Origin: Oscillospiraceae bacterium
GTDB lineage: Bacteria > Bacillota > Clostridia > Oscillospirales > Ruminococcaceae
Length of the DNA: 34,279 nt
NCBI GenBank assembly: GCA_016288755.1
Contig: JAEELE010000054.1
Span: forward strand, 1-34,279
Direction: 5' to 3'
Positions 17,932 to 25,137 of the stretch are shown here, in pieces. A model generated the notes under the pieces. It was not told the origin of the DNA, ran no database searches, and worked only from the letters and a program-made list of their open reading frames with translations. Numbering within the stretch: the stretch's first letter is position 1; every line of letters starts with the position of its first letter. The translations under genes were made by a program, and so were the position numbers.

Positions 17932-18094
17932 AATGAGAAATGAGAAGGGCGGAGGGAGGAGGGAGGAGGTAGGAGGGAGGAGGTGAATGCGGAATGCGGA
18001 ATGACGGGTGCACAACGGGTTTTGTGATGCCCCTTCTAAATCATCGCGATACCGCAGTCTTCACTCCTCATTGCTCATCCCGGAATGCGGAATG
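17932..18094. repeat. Period-7 repeats in the leader of the membrane-protein gene
   Basis: Between 17932 and 18003 the + strand reads as imperfect heptamers: GAGAAAT-like, then GGAGGGA/GGAGGTA units, then GCGGAAT units. A second small patch lies at 18061-18094 (ACTCCTCATTGCTC, then GCGGAAT units). The first sits within the transcribed leader of the minus-strand gene. The divergent spacer 17893-18358 holds these repeats, two promoters and a structured leader, but no gene. Confidence 0.7.
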
Positions 18095-18112
18095 AGCATG
18101 TGTCGCTCCCTC

Positions 18113-18141
18113 ATTATACCCCGAATCGGGGCATCTGTCAA
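18113..18141 (-). promoter_or_regulatory. Consensus promoter with palindromic spacer
   Basis: TTGACA (18136-18141), a 17-base spacer and TATAAT (18113-18118) form a perfect SigA promoter on the minus strand for the membrane-protein gene. The spacer contains the perfect palindrome CCCCGAATCGGGG (18119-18131) abutting the -10 box, well placed for a dimeric repressor. Confidence 0.8.
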
Positions 18142-18195
18142 CCGGAGCGGGTGATGCGATTGGACAATAGTTCATGTTATTTGGAGAAAAGATCA

Positions 18196-18224
18196 TTGCA
18201 ATCCAGCCGCCGGAATGCTACAAT
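18196..18224 (+). promoter_or_regulatory. Promoter of the arabinofuranosidase gene
   Basis: TTGCAA (18196-18201), 17 bases and TACAAT (18219-18224) point to a start near 18231, about 130 bases before the coding region. No clear catabolite-repression site was found nearby. Confidence 0.65.
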
Positions 18225-18235
18225 AATATCACGGG

Positions 18236-18330
18236 TGCCGGAACGCCCGTGCGTTTGCAATGCTGCTGCGGGACGGTGCTGCTGTCCCGCAATGCAGCAG
18301 TTTTTATATACCGGTAAATTCGTTCCGGCA
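18236..18330 (+). promoter_or_regulatory. Structured leader with internal terminator-like hairpin
   Basis: TGCCGGAAC (18236-18244) is perfectly complementary to GTTCCGGCA (18322-18330), closing a domain over the leader. Inside it, TGCTGC+TGCGGGAC (18261-18274) pairs with GTCCCGCA+AT bulge+GCAGCA (18284-18299) and is followed by G and five T (18301-18305), an intrinsic-terminator shape. The hairpin begins about 30 bases after the predicted transcription start and lies before the GH51 ribosome site, so attenuation is possible. No known riboswitch class was recognised. Confidence 0.55.
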
Positions 18331-18358
18331 ATTCTGACAGATACCGAGGTGATCTCTC

Positions 18359-19837
18359 ATGCGCGCTGAAATCTCCATTGACCTACAAAGCCGCGTCGGA
18401 CGGGTCGACAAGCGGCTCTTCGGCTCGTTCATCGAGCATCTTGGCAGAGCCGTCTACGGCGGCATCTACGAGCCCGGGCATCCCTCAGCCGATGACATGG
18501 GCTTCCGGCAGGACGTACTCGCGCTCGTCAGACAGCTGCATGTGCCCCTCGTGCGCTATCCCGGCGGCAATTTCGTCTCGGGGTATCACTGGGAGGACGG
18601 CACCGGCGACCGCACAAAGCGTCCGCGGAAAATGGAGCTCGCGTGGGGCTGCATCGAGACGAACGAGATCGGCATCGACGAATTTCAGGCGTGGGCAAAG
18701 CGTGCCGGCGCGGAGATCATGATGGCGGTCAATCTCGGCACGCGCGGCATGGAGGACGCCCGCAATTTGGTAGAATATTGCAACGGCACGACCGACACCG
18801 ACTACGCGAATATGCGGCGGAAAAACGGCTTCGCGGAGCCCTTCGGCATCCGGCTGTGGTGCCTCGGCAACGAGATGGACGGCGACTGGCAGATCGGGCA
18901 CAAGACTGCGCAGGAATATGCGCGCCTTGCCTGCGAGACCGCAAAGCTCATGAAGTGGACCGACCCGACGATCGAGCTGGTCGCGTGCGGGAGCTCGCAC
19001 CCGGGCATGGCGACCTTCGGCGAATGGGAGCGCACGGTGCTGCGCGAATGCTACGACCACATCGACTATCTCTCGATGCACAGCTATTACGGCAACCGCT
19101 CGGGCAACTCCGCGGAGTATCTCGGCTGCTCACTGGAAATGGACTGGTTCATCGGCAGGGTCACGGGGCTCTGCGATGAGATCAAGGCGGAAAAGCACGC
19201 AGATAAGACGATTTACATTTCCTTTGACGAGTGGAATGTCTGGTTTCACAGCAATGCGCAGGACGCGCAGAATGCCCCGTGGCAGATCGCGCCGCCGCTG
19301 CTTGAGGACGTCTACAACCTCGAGGACGCATTGGTCGTCGGCTGCCTGATCATCACGCTGCTGAAGCACTGCGACCGCGTGAAGATCGCCTGTCTGGCGC
19401 AGCTGGTCAACGTCATCGCGCCGATCATGACCGAGAACGGCGGCAGGGCTTGGGCACAGACGATCTTCTACCCGTTCTGCGATGCGTCGCTGCACGGGCG
19501 GGGCATCGTGCTGAAAACGGGCGTGCACTGCGAAAGCTACGAGGTCGAAAACCGCGGCTCCGTGCCCTATGTCGAGCCGGTCGCGGTTTATGACGATCTT
19601 GCGGAGACCGTGACGGTCTTTGCGGTCAACCGCTCGCTTGCGGAGACGTGCAGTCTGTCGCTGGCGGGCTTCGGCGGATTTGTGCTCGAACAGCATTCGG
19701 TGCTGACGGGCGACGACTTAAAGCGGTGCAATACTGCGGAGGAGCCGTTTGCGGTGTGCCCGACCTCCGGAAGCGGCAGAGCGCTCCCGCCGCGCTCGTG
19801 GAATATGCTGATTTATCGGAGAACTGAGACGGAATAA
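18359..19837 (+). CDS. GH51 alpha-L-arabinofuranosidase
   Basis: The 492-aa protein aligns with intracellular GH51 arabinofuranosidases over the full family length: RLFGSFIEHLGRAVYGGIYEPG at the start, VRYPGGNFVSGYHWEDG, CLGNEMDG with acid/base Glu172, HSYYGN, and FDEWNVW with nucleophile Glu291, positions close to those of characterised Geobacillus enzymes. A beta-sandwich C-terminal part follows the barrel. There is no signal peptide, so it should hydrolyse imported arabino-oligosaccharides in the cytosol. GAGGTGA lies 6 bases before the ATG. It is a single-gene unit divergent from the membrane-protein gene, without a nearby transporter. Confidence 0.95.
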   Translation: MRAEISIDLQSRVGRVDKRLFGSFIEHLGRAVYGGIYEPGHPSADDMGFRQDVLALVRQLHVPLVRYPGGNFVSGYHWEDGTGDRTKRPRKMELAWGCIETNEIGIDEFQAWAKRAGAEIMMAVNLGTRGMEDARNLVEYCNGTTDTDYANMRRKNGFAEPFGIRLWCLGNEMDGDWQIGHKTAQEYARLACETAKLMKWTDPTIELVACGSSHPGMATFGEWERTVLRECYDHIDYLSMHSYYGNRSGNSAEYLGCSLEMDWFIGRVTGLCDEIKAEKHADKTIYISFDEWNVWFHSNAQDAQNAPWQIAPPLLEDVYNLEDALVVGCLIITLLKHCDRVKIACLAQLVNVIAPIMTENGGRAWAQTIFYPFCDASLHGRGIVLKTGVHCESYEVENRGSVPYVEPVAVYDDLAETVTVFAVNRSLAETCSLSLAGFGGFVLEQHSVLTGDDLKRCNTAEEPFAVCPTSGSGRALPPRSWNMLIYRRTETE

Positions 19838-19870
19838 GGCTTCTCAGACGGATCGTGTACACAAACAGCA

Positions 19871-19898
19871 GGCTCCCGCGCCATGCAGCATGGGAGCC
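19871..19898. other. Hairpin after GH51, kin to the downstream repeat hairpins
   Basis: GGCTCCC and GGGAGCC form a 7-bp stem with CGC..GCATG inside. The sequence closely resembles the AACTCCCA..TGGGAGTT hairpins of the array at 20046-20290. It lies 34 bases after the GH51 stop and may help end that transcript, though no T tract follows. A further GC-rich hairpin with a GAAA loop is at 19980-20003. Confidence 0.4.
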
Positions 19899-20045
19899 GG
19901 AAATCTAAAGAATAAAGAATAATACAACAGCGCCCGCTGTAACATTTATTCACTATTCTTTCTTATTTATTATTTTAGCCCCCGCTCGAAAGAGTGGGGG
20001 CGCCGTTTGTCTGTGATACCGACAAGATCAATGGGGAGCACAAAA

Positions 20046-20290
20046 CGAAAACTCCCACGCATCGCTGCATGGGAGTTATCATGGAGGCGGGCACTGCCGT
20101 TTTGTTTCAGATCATCCGCACGGTCAGATGGATGCGAAAAACGAAAACTCCCACGCATCGCTGCATGGGAGTTATCATGGAGGCGGGCACTGCCGTTTTG
20201 TCTCAGATCATCCGCACGGTCAGATGGGCGCGAAAAACGAAAACTCCCACGCATCGCCGCATGGGAGTTATCATGGAGGCGGGCACTGCC
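20046..20290 (-). repeat. 96-bp tandem repeat, 2.5 copies, each with an intrinsic terminator
   Basis: Units begin at 20046, 20142 and 20238 (period exactly 96; third copy partial, about 53 bp) and are nearly identical. On the minus strand each contains AACTCCCA (8 bp) pairing with TGGGAGTT, followed by TTCGTTTT(T), a strong terminator. Hairpins occupy 20050-20077, 20146-20173 and 20242-20269. All lie directly downstream of tRNA-Pro, so they act as serial terminators. The rest of 19838-20293 has no gene. Confidence 0.85.
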
Positions 20291-20293
20291 CGC

Positions 20294-20369
20294 TGGTCTG
20301 AGTGACCCGACTTGAACGGGCGGCCTCTACCACCCCAAGGTAGCGCGCTACCAACTGCGCCACACCCAG
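20294..20369 (-). tRNA. tRNA-Pro (anticodon GGG), CCA encoded
   Basis: The minus strand folds into a complete cloverleaf. The acceptor is CTGGGTG/CACTCAG with one G-U pair, the D arm GCGC-AGTTGGTA-GCGC, and the anticodon arm CTACC-TTGGGGT-GGTAG, giving anticodon GGG. The T arm is GCCCG-TTCAAGT-CGGGT with a terminal G-U, followed by discriminator A and an encoded CCA (20294-20296). It reads CCC, and CCU by wobble. A perfect consensus promoter precedes it by a few bases and three terminator hairpins follow. Confidence 0.95.
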
Positions 20370-20380
20370 ACAACAGATAT

Positions 20381-20409
20381 ATTATAGCACAAACGCGCAG
20401 ATTTGTCAA
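20381..20409 (-). promoter_or_regulatory. Consensus promoter of tRNA-Pro
   Basis: TTGACA (20404-20409), a 17-base spacer and TATAAT (20381-20386) on the minus strand give a perfect SigA promoter with predicted start about 5 bases before the mature tRNA end. Confidence 0.9.
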
Positions 20410-20421
20410 GGGCGAATTTGC

Positions 20422-20465
20422 AAAAAACGAAAAAAGCGCGCGGTCAGCCGTCTGCTGCCGCGCGC
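20422..20465 (-). terminator. Intrinsic terminator of the DUF805 gene
   Basis: GCGCGCGG (20436-20443) pairs with CCGCGCGC (20458-20465); on the minus strand the stem is followed by TTTTTTCGTTTTTT. It lies 9 bases after the DUF805 stop and insulates that gene from the tRNA promoter. Confidence 0.85.
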
Positions 20466-20474
20466 CTTGGTTCA

Positions 20475-20858
20475 TCAATAGCCGTAGTTGGACTCGGGAT
20501 CGGAGCCGTACTGGTTGTCGCCTGCCTGACCCTGCTGTGCCCACCAGATGATCAGCACGATGCTGCCGATACCGGTGATGCCGATCAGCCACCACAGACC
20601 GCTCTTGCCGGTGTCATGCAGTCTGCGCACGCCCATCGAGAGCTGCGGCACAAACAGCACGATACGCACAAGCCAGGAGATCAGATCGCCGATCGTGCCC
20701 AGAAATGCACAGATAAAGCCGACCACAAATGCGATGATGATGACTGCCAGCGTTGCCCACCAGAAATCCGAACGCTTGGTGCGTCCCTTGAAATCCAGCG
20801 TGTTGGCGATCATCAGCAGAAATGCCTTCACAAAGGGGAGTTTCATCAATTCTTCCAT
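20475..20858 (-). CDS. DUF805 family membrane protein
   Basis: The 127-aa protein matches DUF805: an N-terminal segment ending in FKGRTKRSDFWWA, a paired membrane hairpin (TLAVIIIAFVVGFICAFLG and WLVRIVLFVPQLS), the motif GVRRLHDTGKSGLWWL, and a final membrane segment (GIGSIVLIIWW) before a polar tail rich in Gly, Asp and Tyr. The function of the family is not established. GGAGG lies 8 bases before the ATG, a consensus promoter is at 20921-20949 and a terminator follows, so it is a single-gene unit. Confidence 0.9.
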   Translation of the reverse strand: MEELMKLPFVKAFLLMIANTLDFKGRTKRSDFWWATLAVIIIAFVVGFICAFLGTIGDLISWLVRIVLFVPQLSMGVRRLHDTGKSGLWWLIGITGIGSIVLIIWWAQQGQAGDNQYGSDPESNYGY

Positions 20859-20920
20859 TGTTTTTGCCTCCGTTTCAGTTTATCGGATGAACCGGCGATT
20901 CCTTTTCGCCGCCTGACACA

Positions 20921-20949
20921 ATTATACCGCAACCGGACGCAAATGTCAA
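20921..20949 (-). promoter_or_regulatory. Consensus promoter of the DUF805 gene
   Basis: TTGACA (20944-20949), 17 bases and TATAAT (20921-20926) on the minus strand, about 55 bases upstream of the start codon after the transcription start. Confidence 0.85.
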
Positions 20950-21045
20950 GCAGAATCCCTGCAGTTGCCAAAAAAATTGCGTATTCCGTGAAATTGACAG
21001 GCTGTTCTCCCTGCAAATTTGAGCAAACTGCACAGGGGCACGGAA

Positions 21046-23406
21046 TTAAACCTGTGCAATATGCCAGCACTCCTCGGCATACTGCCGGATCGTGCGGTCG
21101 GAGCTGAAGGGACCCGCGGCGCAGGCATTGTGCCACTGCTTTGCCGCGAAGCCGAGCGCGTCGGTGCCGTAATCCGTCAGCGCGCGCAGCTTGGTCTCGA
21201 CATAATCCGGCAGGTCGAGCAGCAGATAGTAGTGGTCGGGCTGATGCCAGCTCGCGCCGTCGAGCAGCGCAAAATAGAGCTCGCGGAATTCGCCGGTGCC
21301 GCCGTCGGAGACCGTGCCGTCGATCAGCGTCTTCACGACTCTTGCGATCATCGGGTTCTTCGCCATGACGGTGCGGCTCGAATAATGCTCAAGGGCAGCG
21401 AGCTCCTCGACCGTCGCGCCGAAGATATAGTTGTTCTCCTCGCCCGCAGCCTGCACGATCTCGATGTTCGCGCCGTCGAGGGTGCCGAGGGTCACGGCGC
21501 CGTTGAGCATCATCTTCATGTTGCCCGTGCCCGATGCCCCTGTGCCGGCGGTCGAGATCTGCTCGGAGATATCGCATGCCGCGACGAGCTTTTCCGCGTA
21601 GGACACGTTGTAATTGCGGACGAACACGACCTTGATCAGCCCTCTGACCGCCGGGTCGCTGTCGATCAGCTTGGCGATCTCGTTGATGAACTTGATGATC
21701 GCCTTGGCGCGGCGGTAGCCCGGTGCGGATTTCGCGCCGAAGAGGAAGGTCGTCGGCTGGAAATTCCGGATGCTGCCGTCCTTGATGCCGAAATAGAGCC
21801 AGAGGATCGAGAAGGCGTTGAGGAGCTGGCGCTTGTATTCGTGCAGGCGCTTGATCTGGATATCAAAGCAGGTGTCCGGGTCGATCTCGACGCCGTCGTG
21901 CCGGAGCACAAACGCTGCGAGCTGCTGCTTCTTCGCCTGCTTGACCGCGCGGAAGCGCTCCATCACGTCCTTGTCGTCGGCAAACTGCCCCAGCGGCGAG
22001 AGCACGGTCAGGTCGGTGAGGAACTCCTCGGAGCCTGCCAGCTCTGCGAAGAGGGCGGTCAGCTCCGGGTTGCAGAGCCCGAGCCAGCGGCGCTGCGTGA
22101 TGCCGTTGGTCTTGTTCTGGAATTTCTCCGGCGCGAGCGCATACCACTCCTTCAGGACGGTCGATTTCAGCAGCTCGGTGTGGATCTCCGCGACGCCGTT
22201 GACATAGCGCCCCGCGTACATCGCGAGGTCTGCCATGTGCACCTGCCCGTTCTTGACGATGCGCATCGCGGCGATCTGCTCCTCGGGGATGTCCTTTGCG
22301 TAGAGCTCCTCAAGATGTGCCTCGGAGATCTGCAGGATGATCGCGAAGATCTCCGGCAGCAGCTCCTCGATCAGACCGCAGTCCCACTTCTCGAGCGCCT
22401 CCTGCATGATCGTGTGGTTCGTGTAGGAGAAGACCTTCTTCGTGACCGCGAGTGCATCGGCGAAGGAATAGCCCTCGGCTTCGAGCAGGCGGATCAGCTC
22501 GGGGATGGAGATGACCGGGTGCGTGTCGTTGAGCTGCACCGCGAGCATCTCCTCGATGCCCTCGACCGTGCCGTGCAGCGCCTTGTACTTTTTCAGGCAG
22601 TCGGCGAGCGACGCGGCGCAGAAGAAATACTGCTGCTTCAGGCGCAGCGCCTTGCCCGCGCGGGTGTCGTCGTTGGGATAGAGGCAGCGGGAGATATCCT
22701 CCGCCGCGACCGTCTCGGCAGAGGCGTCGAGATAGTGCTGGTCGTTGAAGGTGCGGAAGTCAAAGCGGGAGACCGGCTCTGCCTGCCACAGCCTGAGCGT
22801 GCCGATGTGCGGCTCCCTGCCGTCTGCCGCATAGCCGATGACGGGCATGTCGTAGGGGACAGCTCTGACCTGCTGCCCGCGGAAGCTGACGGTCACGGCG
22901 TCGGCGTCGCAGCGGATGCTCCACGGGTCGCCGAATGCGGTCCAGTCGTCGCCGGTCTCGGTCTGGCGTCCGTCCTCGAAGCCCTGCTTGAAGAGCCCGT
23001 AGCGGTAGCGGATGCCGTAGCCGTCGACCGGGAGCGAGAGGGTCGCTGCACTGTCGAGGAAGCATGCGGCCAGGCGTCCGAGACCGCCGTTTCCGAGTGC
23101 TGCGTCCTCGATCTCCTCGAAGGCGGAGAGCGATGTGCCCGCGGCGGCGAACGCCTGCTCCATATCCCTGAGGAGTCCGAGGCAGTAGAGGTTGTTATAG
23201 ACCGCTCTGCCGACAAGGAACTCCATCGAGAAATAGCAGACGCGGCGGTGTTCGAGGTGGGCTTGGCGGCAGGCATTCCAGCGGGGCAGCATCTCGCTGA
23301 GCACGGCGCCGGAGACGGCGTTATGCAGGGCGTGGACCTCTGCGCGGCTCGCAGGAATCCCGAGCGACTGCTCCGCCTGCTTCAAAATTGTTTCTGCACG
23401 AGTCAT
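21046..23406 (-). CDS. glgP: Glycogen/maltodextrin phosphorylase, with an altered active-site residue
   Basis: A 786-aa GT35 phosphorylase, full family length, releasing glucose-1-phosphate from alpha-1,4-glucans with PLP. Visible motifs are VCYFSMEFLVGRAVYNNL, LGNGGLGRLAACFLDS, GYGIRYRYGLF, IKRLHEYKRQLLN with the phosphate-binding Arg and Lys, and the PLP site GASGTGNMK with Lys631. Position 623, normally Glu in the EASGTGNMK motif (Glu672 in rabbit muscle enzyme, a glucose contact), is Gly here (codon GGG, 21538-21540). ATG 23406 has GGAGG 10 bases upstream; a longer frame to 23442 lacks one. It has its own promoter and is a single-gene unit. Confidence 0.95.
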   Translation of the reverse strand: MTRAETILKQAEQSLGIPASRAEVHALHNAVSGAVLSEMLPRWNACRQAHLEHRRVCYFSMEFLVGRAVYNNLYCLGLLRDMEQAFAAAGTSLSAFEEIEDAALGNGGLGRLAACFLDSAATLSLPVDGYGIRYRYGLFKQGFEDGRQTETGDDWTAFGDPWSIRCDADAVTVSFRGQQVRAVPYDMPVIGYAADGREPHIGTLRLWQAEPVSRFDFRTFNDQHYLDASAETVAAEDISRCLYPNDDTRAGKALRLKQQYFFCAASLADCLKKYKALHGTVEGIEEMLAVQLNDTHPVISIPELIRLLEAEGYSFADALAVTKKVFSYTNHTIMQEALEKWDCGLIEELLPEIFAIILQISEAHLEELYAKDIPEEQIAAMRIVKNGQVHMADLAMYAGRYVNGVAEIHTELLKSTVLKEWYALAPEKFQNKTNGITQRRWLGLCNPELTALFAELAGSEEFLTDLTVLSPLGQFADDKDVMERFRAVKQAKKQQLAAFVLRHDGVEIDPDTCFDIQIKRLHEYKRQLLNAFSILWLYFGIKDGSIRNFQPTTFLFGAKSAPGYRRAKAIIKFINEIAKLIDSDPAVRGLIKVVFVRNYNVSYAEKLVAACDISEQISTAGTGASGTGNMKMMLNGAVTLGTLDGANIEIVQAAGEENNYIFGATVEELAALEHYSSRTVMAKNPMIARVVKTLIDGTVSDGGTGEFRELYFALLDGASWHQPDHYYLLLDLPDYVETKLRALTDYGTDALGFAAKQWHNACAAGPFSSDRTIRQYAEECWHIAQV

Positions 23407-23453
23407 AGTGATATATCCTCCGTAATTGGTTCGCGTTGCCATGCAACTGTTAC

Positions 23454-23482
23454 ATTATACCATAATTCCGAGAATAATGCAA
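23454..23482 (-). promoter_or_regulatory. Promoter of the glycogen phosphorylase gene
   Basis: TTGCAT (23477-23482), 17 bases and TATAAT (23454-23459) preceded by TGG, on the minus strand; start near 23447, leaving a 40-base leader. Confidence 0.8.
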
Positions 23483-23555
23483 GAGATTTTTATAAGTTTT
23501 TAGGAGATTTTGTTTTTTCTTGACTTTCCGCGCATTTCACGATAAAATAGTAGAT

Positions 23556-23881
23556 AGAAATGAGAAGTGAGAAATCCCTCACCGGCGCATGAAAGGTAGG
23601 AGGGAGCAGGTAGGAAGTCGGGTTCGGGAACCACTGATTAGGGTGTGGCAAAATCAGCCAAAAAGACGTGCGTTCGGCTTCGTGTCAACACACCCTAAAT
23701 CCCGTCTGACGGCTTGGCACGCAATCTGCTTGCATATTTTCCGTCATCTCCGCGGAACCTCCCGGTTTCGTGTCACACACGGCGCTGACCGCACCTTCTG
23801 ACGGCGCAATCAGCGGCAGGGATGAAAGTAACGGAACAACTCCTCACTTCTAACTTCTCACTCCTCACTTCTCATTTCTCA
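23556..23881. repeat. Repeat-bearing spacer with a degenerate copy of the 32.6-33.0 kb element
   Basis: Heptamer-like stretches flank this spacer (23556-23618 purine-rich on +; 23838-23881 pyrimidine-rich). Between them are an inverted repeat TTAGGGTGTG/CACACCCTAA (23638-23647, 23689-23698) and sequence at 23700-23848 that resembles the element at 32669-32848, including TTGGCAC, CGGCGCTG, CCTTCT and the end motif GGAACAACTCCTCACT (23833-23848). No gene is seen between 23407 and 23912. Confidence 0.55.
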
Positions 23882-23912
23882 ATTATATATCAAAAAGAAG
23901 GTATTGACCCCA

Positions 23913-24989
23913 ATGCACAGTTATCAGAAACGCATCCTCGCCGCGCTCGGTGCGGCAATGCTGCTCACAGGCTGCACGGCGTCCGTGTCCGCGCCTGAGA
24001 GCTCCGTCGCGCTGCACCTTGTCACGCTCAGCGAAAAGCCCGAGAAAAGCGGCGAATTCTCCGTGAAACAATTCACGCGCCTGCTGTTTGCCCCGGACGC
24101 GACCGCAGAATCGCTCGCCGCCGATATCGACGGGCTTGTCATCTATCCTGCCGGCAACGGCTACCAAGCCGTCGTGCCGGTCGACTGGAAAAACCCCGAC
24201 AGCTATGTCTACGAAAAGTTTGAGATCACGCTCGATTTCGACCAAAGCCGCGCGCTGACCGCGTGGAGCGTCGATTCGACCGGGATCCGCTATGACTGGC
24301 TTGTGCGCGAGCTCGGCGACATGGCTGCATGGGACGGCACACACGCCGACTACACGGTCGAATGGGCGACCGAAGCGGGCATGTATCTGCTGATGCACAC
24401 CGCGGCCGGCTCGCTCCGGTACAGCGCCGCACAGTCGATCGCGAAGAGCAAGGTGCTGCAGACCGACAGGGGCAATCTGTTCCAGCTGAGGATCGGCATG
24501 GACAAGGCGCAGGTCTGCACGCTGATCGGCGACCCCCTGCGCGAGGAGGAATCGGGCGGCAGGACCGTCTGCACATGGGAATTCGGCTCGGTGTTCAGTG
24601 TCGAGAAGCAGGGCGTGACATGGTCGCGCACCGATGAGCTGCTGCCGGTGATCTTCACCTGCGCCTTCGAGGGCGGGCAGCTTTGCGCGGTCGATTATCA
24701 CATCTACGGCTTGCTGGAGAGCGCCGCCGAGGAGCTCACGAAGGTGCTCGGGCGGACGTTCCGCTCCGAAAACCCCGACGGCTACACCGAGACGACCGAC
24801 GGCTGGAGCGTCAGAGCGGTGCGCTCGCTGAACGGCGACCTCTCCGTGACCGCCGCCGACAAGGATTATCTGCTCTCGTGGCGCCCCGGCGAAATGCCCG
24901 CGGAAACCGATACGACCGCCGGACAGACCGGAACGGATACGACAGCCGCACAGACGGATACAACGACCGAAACGGCAGCCGCAGAATAA
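23913..24989 (+). CDS. Lipoprotein with a BamE-like segment
   Basis: The 358-aa protein has a lipoprotein signal peptide (KR, hydrophobic core, LLTGC with Cys21 as lipidation site). It should be anchored on the outer face of the membrane. A segment at about residues 185-215 (FQLRIGMDKAQVCTLIGDPLRE, then CTWEFGS) resembles the SmpA/OmlA/BamE repeat (GM..V..l.G.P), a small alpha-beta fold also found in Firmicute lipoproteins. The tail is a low-complexity Thr/Ala/Asp stretch of about 35 residues. ATG 23913 fits the signal peptide; a TTG at 23904 is too close to AAGAAGG. No function can be assigned. Confidence 0.75.
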   Translation: MHSYQKRILAALGAAMLLTGCTASVSAPESSVALHLVTLSEKPEKSGEFSVKQFTRLLFAPDATAESLAADIDGLVIYPAGNGYQAVVPVDWKNPDSYVYEKFEITLDFDQSRALTAWSVDSTGIRYDWLVRELGDMAAWDGTHADYTVEWATEAGMYLLMHTAAGSLRYSAAQSIAKSKVLQTDRGNLFQLRIGMDKAQVCTLIGDPLREEESGGRTVCTWEFGSVFSVEKQGVTWSRTDELLPVIFTCAFEGGQLCAVDYHIYGLLESAAEELTKVLGRTFRSENPDGYTETTDGWSVRAVRSLNGDLSVTAADKDYLLSWRPGEMPAETDTTAGQTGTDTTAAQTDTTTETAAAE

Positions 24990-24997
24990 AGCCGAGT

Positions 24998-25076
24998 CAG
25001 CAGTTAGGAGTGAGGAGTGAGGAGTTGTTCCGGCACATCTCACTTCTCACTCCTCACTTCTAACTTCTAACCTCTA
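24998..25076. repeat. Inverted heptamer arrays between convergent genes
   Basis: GTTAGGAGTGAGGAGTGAGGAG-like heptamers (24998-25025) face CTTCTCACTCCTCACTTCTAAC-like ones (25040-25070), separated by TTGTTCCGGCACAT. The two sides are largely complementary and could fold into a long hairpin. AGTGAGGAGTTGTTCC at 25016-25031 is the same end motif found at 23833, 32615 and 32829. Confidence 0.65.
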
Positions 25077-25080
25077 AACA

Positions 25081-25118
25081 AACAGCGGTGTCCTCCGGAC
25101 CTGGAGAACACCGCTGTT
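25081..25118. terminator. Terminator between convergent lipoprotein genes
   Basis: AACAGCGGTGT (25081-25091) pairs with ACACCGCTGTT (25108-25118), 11 bp with an extra CTCC/GGAG inside. The minus-strand side continues TTGTTTAG, so it mainly serves the metallopeptidase-like gene but could stop both. Confidence 0.75.
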
Positions 25119-25137
25119 CTGATTGCATGACGCTGCG

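Noticed and set aside
17893..18015. N-terminal extension of the membrane protein up to 18015
   Set aside because: The extra residues (LLPPTSSLLPP and similar) are just translated heptamer repeats; the ribosome site supports ATG 17892.
20046..20290. Repeat array considered as a CRISPR
   Set aside because: The whole 96-base unit repeats with no variable spacers, and no cas genes are nearby; hairpins with T tracts fit terminators.
21019..23523. An 834-codon open frame on the + strand
   Set aside because: It lies fully antisense to glycogen phosphorylase, shows Leu/Asp/Arg-rich shadow composition and has no ribosome site.
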